From CAVTLG01 sp963802635 (GTDB lineage Bacteria; Chloroflexota; Ktedonobacteria; Ktedonobacterales; Ktedonobacteraceae), in NCBI GenBank assembly GCA_963802635.1, contig CAWDJJ010000002.1, forward strand, positions 248,001-312,000: 64,000 nucleotides of DNA. The letters run 5' to 3'. How positions within the stretch are numbered: position 1 is the first letter of the stretch; each line of letters opens with the position of its first letter. The notes beneath the pieces were generated by a model. It had not been told where the DNA came from. It ran no database searches and saw only the letters and a program-made list of their open reading frames with translations. This document shows, piece by piece, positions 28,601 through 35,642 of the stretch. Both the position numbers and the translations under genes were made by a program.

Positions 28601-30669
28601 AAGGGAAACGATCTGTAGAGTATACCAATTATGCATTGACGCTAAAAGCTGCCGTTGCAGGTAATAGTCTCTCCTTACGACTCTCGTATGATACAGGTCA
28701 CTTTGATGCTACGACGATAGCGCGCTTGATGGATCATGTGCAGATGCTGTTGGAAGCTATTGCTCTGCATCCGCAGCAACAGCTAGCGGATTTACCACCG
28801 CTTACAACTGTTGAGCGTCACACTTTATTGATGGGGTGGAATGATACACTGGCGAGCTTTTCCACAGAGAGCAGTATTTATGAGCTTTTTGAGCAACAGG
28901 CGAAACAGACGCCTGATGCCATAGCGCTTGTTTTCCAGGATACCTGCGTAACGTATCGCTTTGTGCGTGCGGCAGTCCAGCAAGTGGCAGGACACCTCCA
29001 GGCGCTTGGCATCGAAGCTGGAGTTCCCATCGGACTCTGTGTGGAGCGCTCGCTCGAACAAGTTATTGGCATGCTTGGTATTCTGCAAGCCGGGGGAGCC
29101 TACGTTCCGCTCGATCCTACTTATCCACATGATCGTCTTGCCTTTATGTTGGAGGATAGTCATGCCGTAGCTCTGGTAACACAGCCCTGGTTATTAGAGA
29201 TCTTCCCTGAGCAGAAAGGGCCGTTTCTCTTACTAACTGATGCACTATGCGATAACAAAGTTGCAGTCGCTACTCCCAGAAAGTGTAGCTCTCAGCAAGT
29301 CGCCTACATTATCTATACTTCTGGTTCTACGGGACGGCCCAAAGGAACGATGATTTCTCATCGTGCAGTGGGAAACTTTTTCTCTAGCATGTCTCGGCAG
29401 CCTGGAATGACTATGGATGACCGTATCCTGGCAGTGACTTCTGTTTCGTTTGACATTGCGGCGCTAGAACTGCTGCAACCTTTAACGCTAGGTGCCTGTG
29501 TGCACATTGCGAGTCAGCAGATGCTTGCTGATGGAATTGCGCTTGCTACATTATTGGAAACAAGTGGGGCAACTCTGCTACAAGCGACTCCTTCGACATG
29601 GGGAATGTTGATTGCGGCAGGATGGACAGGCAATCCCCACTTAAAAATGCTCTGTGGAGGTGAAGCTTTGCCAATAGAACTGGCATCGCAGTTGCAGTCA
29701 CGTGGAGCTGTGCTATGGAATATGTATGGCCCGACTGAAACAACGATCTGGTCTGCTATTCAGGATGTGAGTCGAGCGGAAAAGAACATATCCATCGGGA
29801 GCGCAATTGATAACACCAGGCTTTATGTGTTGAATGGACAAGCTTTACCGGTACCAATTGGGGTCGTGGGAGAGCTGTATATCGCAGGTGAAGGTGTAGC
29901 CTATGGATATTGGCAGCATCCTGATTTGAGCGCCGAGCGGTTTTTGCCAGATCCTTTTGCTCAGCAAGTGGGAGCACGTATGTATAGGACGGGGGACCGG
30001 GTGCGCTGGCTGGAAAATGGTCAGCTAGAGTATCTGGGTCGCATAGATCAACAGATAAAGCTGCGCGGTCATCGCATCGAACTGAGTGAAATTGAAGCCG
30101 TCTTGCGAGATCATGCTGCTGTGCAAGAGGCTGTTGTGGTTCTACGTGGGGAGAGCGAAGCGAATAAATACCTGCTAGCCTATGTAGTGGCACAAGCTGG
30201 TCAGCAGCCGACCTATCGGGAACTGCAGCAACATTTGCGTAAGCGATTGCCTGATTATATGCTACCAACTGCCTTGGTGTATCTGGAGACTTTACCACTG
30301 ACACCCAATGGCAAGGTGGATCGCAAAGCCTTACCTGCGCTTGATCCGGGCCAATTCAGCCTGGTTGATAAATTTATGGCTCCAGAGACACAGTTGCAAG
30401 AGGAATTGGCCGCCATCTGGACTGAACTTTTGCATCTCCCACAGGTAGGCATCCATCATAATTTCTTTGAACTTGGTGGCAATTCGTTGTTGGCGACCCG
30501 CTTGATGGTGCGTATTCGATCTGTATTCCTGGTCGAGGTGCCTCTGCGTTCTTTATTTGAGGCGTCAACCATTGCGGAACTGGCATTGGTTATCGAGCAC
30601 CTACAAAATGAACTCATAGAGCAAGCTGATAGTGAAGAAATGGCCCATATGCTGGCAACACTAGAATGA
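19645..30669 (+). CDS. NRPS-C, three-module synthetase (Asp, D-X, Gly)
   Basis: An unbroken 3674-residue protein. Residues 1-445 form a C-like domain with no HHxxxDG; the site reads LPALCAD at residues 139-145. Next come an A domain at nt 21000-22560 with code D-L-T-K-V-G-H-I-G (Asp) and a carrier (22600-22830). Module 2: C 22880-24200 (HHIITDGW), A 24240-25745 with code D-I-A-L-I-G-E-V-W (unassigned), carrier 25780-26000 (GGDSI), epimerase 26030-27420 (HHLAVDGVSW). Module 3: DCL C 27470-28830 (HHLLVDGW), A 28870-30340 with code D-I-L-Q-L-G-M-I-W (glycine), carrier 30380-30620 (GGNSL). The stop overlaps the NRPS-D start in ATGA, implying translational coupling. It adds Asp, a D residue and Gly to the peptide. 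Confidence 0.9.
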   Translation: MQKISLKGYRLSMQQARLWMLQGESQVWYAQCAVSLDGKLKMPSFLGALQKLVQHHDILRTAFRRLPGMEIPVQVVSSSLEVNCPVIDLKHLAAADQCSCLHEHLTRLQGAMTNLELHPLFTVALLRFSAEQHLLLIRLPALCADEYTLVRIVSELSLLYASSLEGREQDEESLQYAEVAAWQEELQQSEKAETLRGYWREIDLTQLISIRVPFAQQTSQSSPSVSATEGSWVMSAHELVLEDSVSAQIKQRALQFDVSIEAWFLACWEAVLWRLNGMQDTLLGVACNGRSYEGLTEDLVKALGPCARHVPLEIRLGRDWSFVQVVKSANKALLGAIKRQVYFSWEDESTSGTSVNGSHFFPVSFEYTLWPASFVVGNINFSLYKSSCRVENFSLKLSIVQVGEQVRLCFQHNPKSVKPVHIEQLASAFQTLLRSGIQEPQGHVSTLALLEPTTQASLLAMGRASTQVISPQTLQQLFEAQVQRQPNQMAVISTQKQLTYQQLNERSNQLAQVLRQRGVGPNVLVGLCLPRQAHMLVGLLGILKAGGAYLPLDATSPAARLTYQLHECGVTLLLTQEAMCPHLPEWGGTILCLEELATELAQASLENHATGNVAEDLIYVIYTSGSTGVPKGVMVCQSSVVNYTQALCEQLRAEAGWQYATVSTLAADLGNTAIFCALASGGCVQVLDYEIVTSGEAMANWAAQHPIDVLKIVPSHLSALLESERAQELLPRQALVFGGEPLSGHLVERVQRAGRTCQIYNHYGPTEATIGVLVNPLEMQGRAIESSSVALGRPLINTQVYVLDQRMQLLPAGVVGELYIGGAGLALGYQQQAAQTAERFVPHPYSELGNERLYRTGDLAYYGEEGKIFFVGRSDGQVKLRGYRIELGEIEAALRQHPLVWDCAVQLQEDGPGSPRLIGYVVARTAAGLASQDLREMLREKLPEYMLPSGFVMLESLPLTANGKLDRQRLPQPELLPENEPVTQGESRSPIEEMLVQMWKDLLQIPGVGIDDNFFALGGHSLLATRTMARLQAMFQVVLPVQALFEAPTVAGLAQRIEQALRKNERIEMPPLVAGARPEEIPLSFAQQRLWFLDQLEPGSTVYLIPRTLRIEGDIEVYSLKRSLQELIHRHESLRTTFAEREGQPVQVIHPASDIPLFVIDLQGLQPEQRELEARRLVSLEAQNPSDLTRGPLVRTTLLRVERQAHVLLLTLHHIITDGWSTEVLVRELITLYQAFVARKPSPLSPLPIQYADYALWQRQWLQGEVLDAQLTYWRKQLANILPLELPTDHPRPVVQTYRGARQVWQLPVELSEDLQVLSQQENVTLFMLLLAAFHVLLARYTGQNDISVGSPIANRRQGEIEDVIGFFVNTLVLRANLSGNPSFRQVLQNVRAMCLGAYAHQDIPFEKVVGELEPVRDMSRSPLFQVMFLLQNASREQGDLAAVSVRSLNMERTISKFDLTLALGETRQGLRCTLEYNIDLFEAETVSRLLGHWQTLLQGVVHDPQAHLSELPLLTHDEQEQLLGVWNATQREYPQDVCVHQLFEQQVQRTPEAVALVFGEETLTYIELDRRANQLAHYLRRLGIGPNDLVGLYMERSIEMVIGMLGVLKAGGAYVPLDTSTPYERLSVILEDLQASAFLTREHLRDSLLKERNVLICLDTDWETIAGYGTANFLSNTSPSYLAYVIYTSGSTGRPKGVLITHANIVHSTQARFAYYDEPVRDYLLLSPFFFDISMAGLYWTLCQGGRVVLLREDFRADLPQLPQLIMLQHISHLLSIPSLYALILSQAQPEQLASLCTVIVGGEISSVSLVQRHQEVVPQADLYNEYGPTEGTVWSSVYRCQFQQHEMLVPIGRPITNVQMYLLDQELHPVPIGVPGELFIGGRGIGRGYLDRADLTAEQFIPHPYSKQPGERLYRTGDLARYNVGGSIEFLGRSDQQVKIRGYRIELGEIEVQLRQHPDVQECVVLAREDMPGDKRLVAYVVLRPGQTSSRDGLRTFLKEHLPEYMLPTQIVLLGQLPLTANGKVDRRALPAPESKRSEFTETFVGPRNNVETTLAHIWSQVLHVGHIGIHNNFFALGGDSILSIQVVARARQAGLHITPRQLFQNQSIAQLSGVVTSSVTPYAEQVLVTGPVPLTPIQHWFFLRHLPMPHHFNQAVMLETRQQLRPAWIQQALLHLILHHDALRLRFAHQAGSWQQEMAGAPSPDHPFFLCVDLSALPASQQQVTRALLTEEAQASIDLAAGVLLRALFFVYGSGSVGHLLLVIHHLAVDGVSWRILLEDLELLCRQLCQEEPLHLAAKTTSWQRWVQLLQEYAQTEELRSTQRYWLAPQRRLVIPLPVDMSGDDNTIASSETVRVSLNVKLTQILLQEVPSAYHTQINDVLLTTLAHVFADWTGQRRLLIDLEGHGREELTEEVDVSRTAGWFTTVFPMLLDIEQVAGEGEELKAVKEQLRQVPQKGLSYGVLRYLSTDPQVAEQFARLPHAEVVFNYLGQFNSSVDEQPLFHQSQVSAGARHSDLEPRSHLLDITGQIISGELHIVWRYGRHIHWHATIERLARSFIAYLENLIVHCQSRETSEYTPSDFPLTVLNQQQVDVLTQLIPQEKQGRLDPQIEDIYPLSPMQAGLLFHCLYTPKSAVYCGYLSWTLRGPLNADAWQWSWQQVINRHAILRTFFVWQGLAEPLQVVCKQVKVPWTMHDWRSLSAQERQQRLDMLQQREEQEGFDLQRAPLLRLSLIRLEEQTYYFHLALHHLLVDGWSQSRLIGEVQAYYLSYSREHNLQLAPVRPYRDYIAWLQEQDTEQAEQFWRRYLLGFTSPTRLAVDQQPYPGREQSDRVMDIELRSLPEEMTVMLQHLGKRHQLTLNTIVQGVWALLLSRYSGEADVLFGATVSGRPTELVGIETMIGLFINTLPVRVRVMQEASLLSWLTQLQESQSEVRQYEYTPLVNIQRWSEVPIEQPLFDSLLLFQNYPLDPMKKEEESELAVQGKRSVEYTNYALTLKAAVAGNSLSLRLSYDTGHFDATTIARLMDHVQMLLEAIALHPQQQLADLPPLTTVERHTLLMGWNDTLASFSTESSIYELFEQQAKQTPDAIALVFQDTCVTYRFVRAAVQQVAGHLQALGIEAGVPIGLCVERSLEQVIGMLGILQAGGAYVPLDPTYPHDRLAFMLEDSHAVALVTQPWLLEIFPEQKGPFLLLTDALCDNKVAVATPRKCSSQQVAYIIYTSGSTGRPKGTMISHRAVGNFFSSMSRQPGMTMDDRILAVTSVSFDIAALELLQPLTLGACVHIASQQMLADGIALATLLETSGATLLQATPSTWGMLIAAGWTGNPHLKMLCGGEALPIELASQLQSRGAVLWNMYGPTETTIWSAIQDVSRAEKNISIGSAIDNTRLYVLNGQALPVPIGVVGELYIAGEGVAYGYWQHPDLSAERFLPDPFAQQVGARMYRTGDRVRWLENGQLEYLGRIDQQIKLRGHRIELSEIEAVLRDHAAVQEAVVVLRGESEANKYLLAYVVAQAGQQPTYRELQQHLRKRLPDYMLPTALVYLETLPLTPNGKVDRKALPALDPGQFSLVDKFMAPETQLQEELAAIWTELLHLPQVGIHHNFFELGGNSLLATRLMVRIRSVFLVEVPLRSLFEASTIAELALVIEHLQNELIEQADSEEMAHMLATLE

Positions 30670-32870
30670 CCGTTAATAGAAGGTTAAAGAACCAGATGAC
30701 GAACGATACCAAGCGCATCACCTTACTTACCACAGAACAACGCAAGTTGATTCTACAGCGCTTGCAGGAAAAACAGGCAAGCGTTTCGCAAGCGCAGATT
30801 CTTCCGTGTAAGAGAGAGACCAATACATTTCCGCTCTCCTTTGCGCAGCAGCGACTCTGGTTTTTGGATCAGATAGAGCCTGGGAGTACTGCGTATCTCA
30901 TCTCGCGTGTGCAGCGTTTCCTGGACGCCTTAAGCGTGGAGGCTTTGGAACGTAGTCTGGTGGAATTGGTGCAGCGCCATGAAACGTTGCGTACCACATT
31001 TGAGGAACGAGATGGACAACCCATGCAGATTATCCATGCAGTCGTCCACTGTGCTTTGCCCATCATCGATCTTCAGGGACTAACGCAAGTGCGCCGTGAT
31101 AAAGAGGTGCGATGGTTAATCAACCAGGAGGCACGGCATCTTTGTGATCTGAAGCGGGGGCCACTGTTTCGGACAGCACTTGTGCGTATGGGAGGAAAGC
31201 AAGAACATGTGATGGTGCTAACATTGCATCATATCATCACAGATCAATGGTCTAACGAAATCCTGGTGCGTGAACTGACCTCTCTCTACCAAGCGCATAG
31301 TATCGGTCAGCCTTCCCCGCTGGTCCCTTTGCCAATTCAGTATGCCGATTACGCGCTCTGGCAGCGACAGTGGCTGCAAGGCAAGGTACTAGAAACACAA
31401 CTGGCCTACTGGCGCAAGCAACTAACAGGCATTTCTCCTCTGGCATTGCCTACTGATCACTCGCGTCCAAGCGTGCGGACATCTCGGGGAGCCATACAGA
31501 CACGATTGGTGCCGCCTACGGTGTTGACGCAGTTGCAAGCATTGAGCCTGCAAGAGGGAGTGACGTTGTTTATGCTGCTGCTAGCAGCGTTCCAGGTGCT
31601 GCTGCTGCGTTACACGAGACAGAGTGATATCAGCGTAGGAACTCCGGTAGCCAATCGGACACGATCAGAGATAGAAGATGTAATCGGTTTTTTTGTGAAT
31701 ACACTTGTCATACGTAACGACCTGTCGGGCAATCCTACATTCAAGCAGCTATTGTGCCATGTGCGTGAAGTATGCCTACAAGCGTATGCACACCAGGATA
31801 TTCCGTTTGAGAAGGTGGTAGAAGAACTCGAACCTGAGCGGGATCTGAGTCACACACCACTCTTTCAAGTGATGTTTGCGCTACAGCATGCTTTGCATGA
31901 GCAGAGAGCGCTGGCTGAAGAAGGCATCGGGCCACAGGTGGTCGAAAGTACTAAATGTAAGTTTGATCTGACCTTCTCGTTGGTAGAAGTCAGGCAAGGA
32001 TTGCGCTGTAGTCTGGAGTATAGCAGCGATCTTTTCGAGGCAGACACGATCACGCGTCTGCTCAATCACTGGCTGATCTTACTACAGGGCCTAGTACAAA
32101 CTCCACAGGCGCATATCTGCGAGTTACCCTTGCTCACGCAGGATGAGCGAGAACACCTGTTGGTGGAATGGAATGCTACACGGGCTACATATCCCGAACA
32201 GCTCTGTCTGCACCATCTGTTTGAGCGACAAGTTGTACGCACACCGGATGCCATTGCCATAGAGTATACGCACGAGCAGTTGACCTATGAGCAATTAAAC
32301 AGACGCGCTAATCAGGTTGCGCATTATTTGCAGCGGCTGGGCGTCGGGCCAGAGGTGCTGGTGGGCGTTGCTCTGGAACGGTCACTGGCACTCGTGATAG
32401 GTATTCTGGGTATTCTCAAAGCAGGTGGGGCGTACGTGCCATTGGATATAACGTATCCCAAACTGCGGCTTGCCTCCATCGTGGAGGATGCTCATATTTC
32501 CATTCTGCTAACGAACAATCTATTTCGTGAAGATCTTCCGGCTGTTGAGCGGGTGGTAGACCTGGACAATGATTGGACTACCATTGCCACAAGCAATGGC
32601 GAGGAATCTCCCATCAGTGCAACGCAACCAGCAAATCTGGCCTATGTCATTTACACATCAGGCTCCACAGGTCAGCCGAAAGGGGTCATGCTTCCTCATC
32701 GGGGGATAGTTCACTATGTGGATTGGAGCAGCAGGTACTATGCGATAGCAACCGGGATAGGCTCTCCTGTTCATTCTCCTCTCTCTTTTGATCTGACTAT
32801 TACAAGTCTCTTTCCTGCTCTGGCAGTCTGGACGCCGGTTAGTGCTGGTGCCAGATGCGCCAGGTATTGA
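30666..32870 (+). CDS. NRPS-D segment 1: C domain and first half of Asn A domain
   Basis: Open frame from the coupled ATG to a stop at 32868-32870. Homology ends at SFDLTITSLFPAL (about 32820); the residues after that are out of frame. It contains the complete C domain with HHIITDQ at about 31227 and A-domain motifs A1-A4, including YVIYTSGSTGQPKG at about 32640-32685. Confidence 0.8.
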   Translation: MTVNRRLKNQMTNDTKRITLLTTEQRKLILQRLQEKQASVSQAQILPCKRETNTFPLSFAQQRLWFLDQIEPGSTAYLISRVQRFLDALSVEALERSLVELVQRHETLRTTFEERDGQPMQIIHAVVHCALPIIDLQGLTQVRRDKEVRWLINQEARHLCDLKRGPLFRTALVRMGGKQEHVMVLTLHHIITDQWSNEILVRELTSLYQAHSIGQPSPLVPLPIQYADYALWQRQWLQGKVLETQLAYWRKQLTGISPLALPTDHSRPSVRTSRGAIQTRLVPPTVLTQLQALSLQEGVTLFMLLLAAFQVLLLRYTRQSDISVGTPVANRTRSEIEDVIGFFVNTLVIRNDLSGNPTFKQLLCHVREVCLQAYAHQDIPFEKVVEELEPERDLSHTPLFQVMFALQHALHEQRALAEEGIGPQVVESTKCKFDLTFSLVEVRQGLRCSLEYSSDLFEADTITRLLNHWLILLQGLVQTPQAHICELPLLTQDEREHLLVEWNATRATYPEQLCLHHLFERQVVRTPDAIAIEYTHEQLTYEQLNRRANQVAHYLQRLGVGPEVLVGVALERSLALVIGILGILKAGGAYVPLDITYPKLRLASIVEDAHISILLTNNLFREDLPAVERVVDLDNDWTTIATSNGEESPISATQPANLAYVIYTSGSTGQPKGVMLPHRGIVHYVDWSSRYYAIATGIGSPVHSPLSFDLTITSLFPALAVWTPVSAGARCARY

Positions 32871-35487
32871 GGCTCTTTGCCAGATTTTGCGGCTGGAACA
32901 TGAGTTTAGTTTACTAAAGATTACCCCTGCACATTTAGATCTCCTTGCTCAATGCCTACAGCCGGAGGAGTTTGCTACGGTTGCGCATACGCTCGTTATT
33001 GGAGGAGAGGCCTTGTTCTGCGAAAGTGTGCGTGCCTGGCGTGAGCACGCGCCTGCGACTCGCCTGATTAATGAATATGGACCGACCGAGACAGTAGTAG
33101 GGTGTTGCACCTATGAGATACCTCAAGATGCGAAACTGGATAGTACCGTCCCGATTGGACGTCCGCTTCCCAATACCCAGATCTATCTGCTGGATGCGCA
33201 ATTACAAGTGGTGCCTTTTGGGGTACCAGGAGAACTTTACATTGGTGGTGTTGGGTTGGGGCGTGGTTATCTTAATCGACCGGATCTCACCGCTGAGCGT
33301 TTCGTTGCCAATCCTTTTAGTACAGAGCCGGGCGCGCGTTTGTATAAAACGGGAGATCTGGTACGTTATGTATCAGCTGATGGGACATTAGAGTATCTGG
33401 GACGGATCGACAATCAGGTCAAGCTACGGGGCTATCGTATCGAGTTAGCTGAGATCGAGACGGTACTCAGACAACATCCCCAGGTAGCTGATTGCGCTGT
33501 ATTGCTGCAAGAAGAGAAGCCGGGTCTGCCTCGGCTGGTTAGTTATGTCGTAGTGCGTACTCCGTCAGTGCTAACAGCCGAAATTTTGGCCGAGATGGTG
33601 AGACAATATCTTCCTGCGTATATGCTGCCGTCAGCCTTTGTTTTGTTAGATGCATTACCGTTGAGTTCGAATGGTAAAGTGGATCGCCTGCGATTGTCTC
33701 GACTAGTTCCGGTCCAGAAAAGTGAACGCAGCAGAGCACAGAGAGCACCCCACAGTCCTATTGAGGAGTTGCTGCTCACTATGTGGCAAGAACTGCTTGC
33801 TGTGCCAGCATTGGATATCCATGACAACTTCTTTTCAATCGGTGGACATTCACTGCTGGCAACGCGTCTCATTGCACAAATACGGGCTGTGCTGCAAGTG
33901 GAAATACCCGTGCGGGCAGTGTTTGATACACCAACTGTGATAGGATTAGCGCGACAGGTAGAGCAGATATTGAGTAGGGATGTAGAGCAAGAAGCGCTGC
34001 CATTGGTAGCTGTGGAGCGTCCAGAAGAGATCCCGCTCTCCTTTGCACAGCAGCGTCTCTGGTTTATGGATCAATTACAGCCTGGAAATACTGCCTATCT
34101 CATTCCACGTGCACAGCGCTTTCGGGAACCCGTACATATGCAGGCTCTGGAGCAGGCTCTGGAAGAGCTTGTGCGTCGGCATGAGAGCCTACGTACAACG
34201 TTTGTTGTACGCTCGGGTCAACCCACGCAGGTGATTCATCCAGATGAGCACTATGGTTTGCCCTTAATCGATCTGCAAGGACTCCAAGCGGAGCAGAAAG
34301 AGGCTGAAGCCTGGCACTTGAGCAGGTTAGAGGCACGACAACCTTGTGATCTTGAGCAAGGGCCACTGATGCGTACCTATCTCATACGAGTTGAGGCGAA
34401 AGAGCATCTATTGCTGATGACATTGCATCACATTATTACTGACGGTTGGTCCAATGAAGTATTAACCGGTGAGTTCATCTCATTGTACCAGGCATATAGA
34501 ACCGAACAGCCATCACCTCTACCTCCATTAGCAATTCAATATGCAGACTATGCCATATGGCAGCGGCGGTGGTTGCAAGGCGAGGTATTGGACGCGCAAT
34601 TGGACTATTGGCAACGGCAGTTGGGAGGAGTTCGTCCCATCGAGCTTCCTACTGATTATGCTCGTCCATCTGTGCCTAGTTCTCGTGGAGCTGTGCATGC
34701 TTTTGCCCTCTCAGAAGATCTCTCGCAGGCTGTGATTGCCTTAAGCCGCAAAGAAGGGGTGACGTTGTTTATGCTGCTTCTGACAGCTTTTCAGGTATTG
34801 TTCTATCGCTATACAGGGCAAACAGACATTGTGATAGGTACAGATAGTACAAATCGTAACCGTGTAGAGATTGAAAGAATTGTTGGTTTTTTTGTGAATT
34901 TGTTAGCGTTGCGGGTCGATTTGAGCGGCCAGCCCTCATTCCGAGAAGTACTCAAGCGTGTGCGAGCGGTCGTGTTAGCTGCTTACACGCACTGTGACAC
35001 TCCCTTTGAACTTTTGGTTGAGAAACTGGCTCCTGATCACCATCTGGAGCATATGCCTCTTGTCCAGGTCTTATTTGTTTTGCAAAATATACCAATAAGG
35101 GCACAAGATCTTGCTGAGCTACAGATAGAGAGGAAATCAGTTGACCAATCTCTGCTCCAGTCTCTGCCAGATCAGGAGACGATGGTGAAGTTTGATGTCG
35201 CGTTATTTATGCAAGAACGTGCTGGCAAGCTCTTTGGAACGTTGAACTATCGTCTTGATTTATTCCAGGCGAGCACTATTGTTACCATGGTCGCCCGTTT
35301 TGTGGCCTTGCTCCAGAGTGTTACCAGCCAGCCAGATATATCTATTGATTTGCTGAATATGATCTCAGAGGCTGAGATGGAGCAAGATAAGCATGAAGTA
35401 CAAAAAAAACAAAGTTCATTGCGTATGAGTAAGGATGGATGGCTTGATTTCTCTGCTCTGAATCTTAGCAAAAGTAATAATGAGTAA
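32842..35487 (+). CDS. NRPS-D segment 2: rest of Asn A domain, carrier and terminal C domain
   Basis: Homology resumes at about 32827 (SGRRLVLVPDAPG); the initiator at 32842 is not a true start. It holds A5 (NEYGPTETVVG, about 33070), A7-A10 (SSNGKVDRLRL, about 33665), a carrier with GGHSLLATR and a complete C domain. Pocket residues K278, V299, G301, E322, V330 and G331 lie here. TAA at 35485-35487. Confidence 0.8.
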   Translation: MLVPDAPGIEALCQILRLEHEFSLLKITPAHLDLLAQCLQPEEFATVAHTLVIGGEALFCESVRAWREHAPATRLINEYGPTETVVGCCTYEIPQDAKLDSTVPIGRPLPNTQIYLLDAQLQVVPFGVPGELYIGGVGLGRGYLNRPDLTAERFVANPFSTEPGARLYKTGDLVRYVSADGTLEYLGRIDNQVKLRGYRIELAEIETVLRQHPQVADCAVLLQEEKPGLPRLVSYVVVRTPSVLTAEILAEMVRQYLPAYMLPSAFVLLDALPLSSNGKVDRLRLSRLVPVQKSERSRAQRAPHSPIEELLLTMWQELLAVPALDIHDNFFSIGGHSLLATRLIAQIRAVLQVEIPVRAVFDTPTVIGLARQVEQILSRDVEQEALPLVAVERPEEIPLSFAQQRLWFMDQLQPGNTAYLIPRAQRFREPVHMQALEQALEELVRRHESLRTTFVVRSGQPTQVIHPDEHYGLPLIDLQGLQAEQKEAEAWHLSRLEARQPCDLEQGPLMRTYLIRVEAKEHLLLMTLHHIITDGWSNEVLTGEFISLYQAYRTEQPSPLPPLAIQYADYAIWQRRWLQGEVLDAQLDYWQRQLGGVRPIELPTDYARPSVPSSRGAVHAFALSEDLSQAVIALSRKEGVTLFMLLLTAFQVLFYRYTGQTDIVIGTDSTNRNRVEIERIVGFFVNLLALRVDLSGQPSFREVLKRVRAVVLAAYTHCDTPFELLVEKLAPDHHLEHMPLVQVLFVLQNIPIRAQDLAELQIERKSVDQSLLQSLPDQETMVKFDVALFMQERAGKLFGTLNYRLDLFQASTIVTMVARFVALLQSVTSQPDISIDLLNMISEAEMEQDKHEVQKKQSSLRMSKDGWLDFSALNLSKSNNE

Positions 35488-35642
35488 TCTACTGCGGAAC
35501 AGTAGATATACTATTATATCAAATCCGGTTATCAGTGCACATATGGAGAGCGGCGAGTTGGCTCTCGAATGTACAGGACTCTCTAGGATTTGATACTAGT
35601 CGTTCAGCATATGACGTATTAGGTTAAGGAGCATATAAAATA
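35487..35642 (+). promoter_or_regulatory. Structured spacer between NRPS-D and NRPS-E
   Basis: This is the only sizeable gap in the NRPS operon (155 bases). It starts with a perfect 8-bp hairpin, ATCTACTG / CAGTAGAT (35487-35494 and 35500-35507, loop CGGAA), that begins on the stop codon of NRPS-D. Then come a 10-bp inverted repeat TATCAAATCC / GGATTTGATA (35517-35526 and 35586-35595) and, inside it, a 6-bp stem GAGAGC / GCTCTC (35546-35551 and 35561-35566). No T-run follows, so it is not an obvious terminator. A good ribosome site AAGGAG (35626-35631) precedes the NRPS-E ATG. It may be an mRNA processing or attenuation element, or hold an internal promoter. Confidence 0.45.

Larger units (their letters stand above)
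30666..35487 (+). pseudogene. NRPS-D, Asn module ending in an extra C domain, one frameshift
   Basis: Starts at ATG 30666, overlapping the NRPS-C stop (ATGA); ATG 30696 is an alternative. Domains: C 30825-32130 with HHIITDQW (Gly replaced by Gln), A 32200-33690, carrier 33740-33960 (GGHSLLAT), and a second C domain 34030-35390 with intact HHIITDGW. The A pocket reads D-L-T-K-V-G-E-V-G, an asparagine code. One extra base at about 32826 (between FPAL and GRRLVLVPD) splits the A domain just after A4; correcting it gives one gene of about 1606 residues. It ends with a tail KDGWLDFSALNLS resembling that of NRPS-B. The terminal C domain presumably serves the Asp loaded on NRPS-E. Confidence 0.8.
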
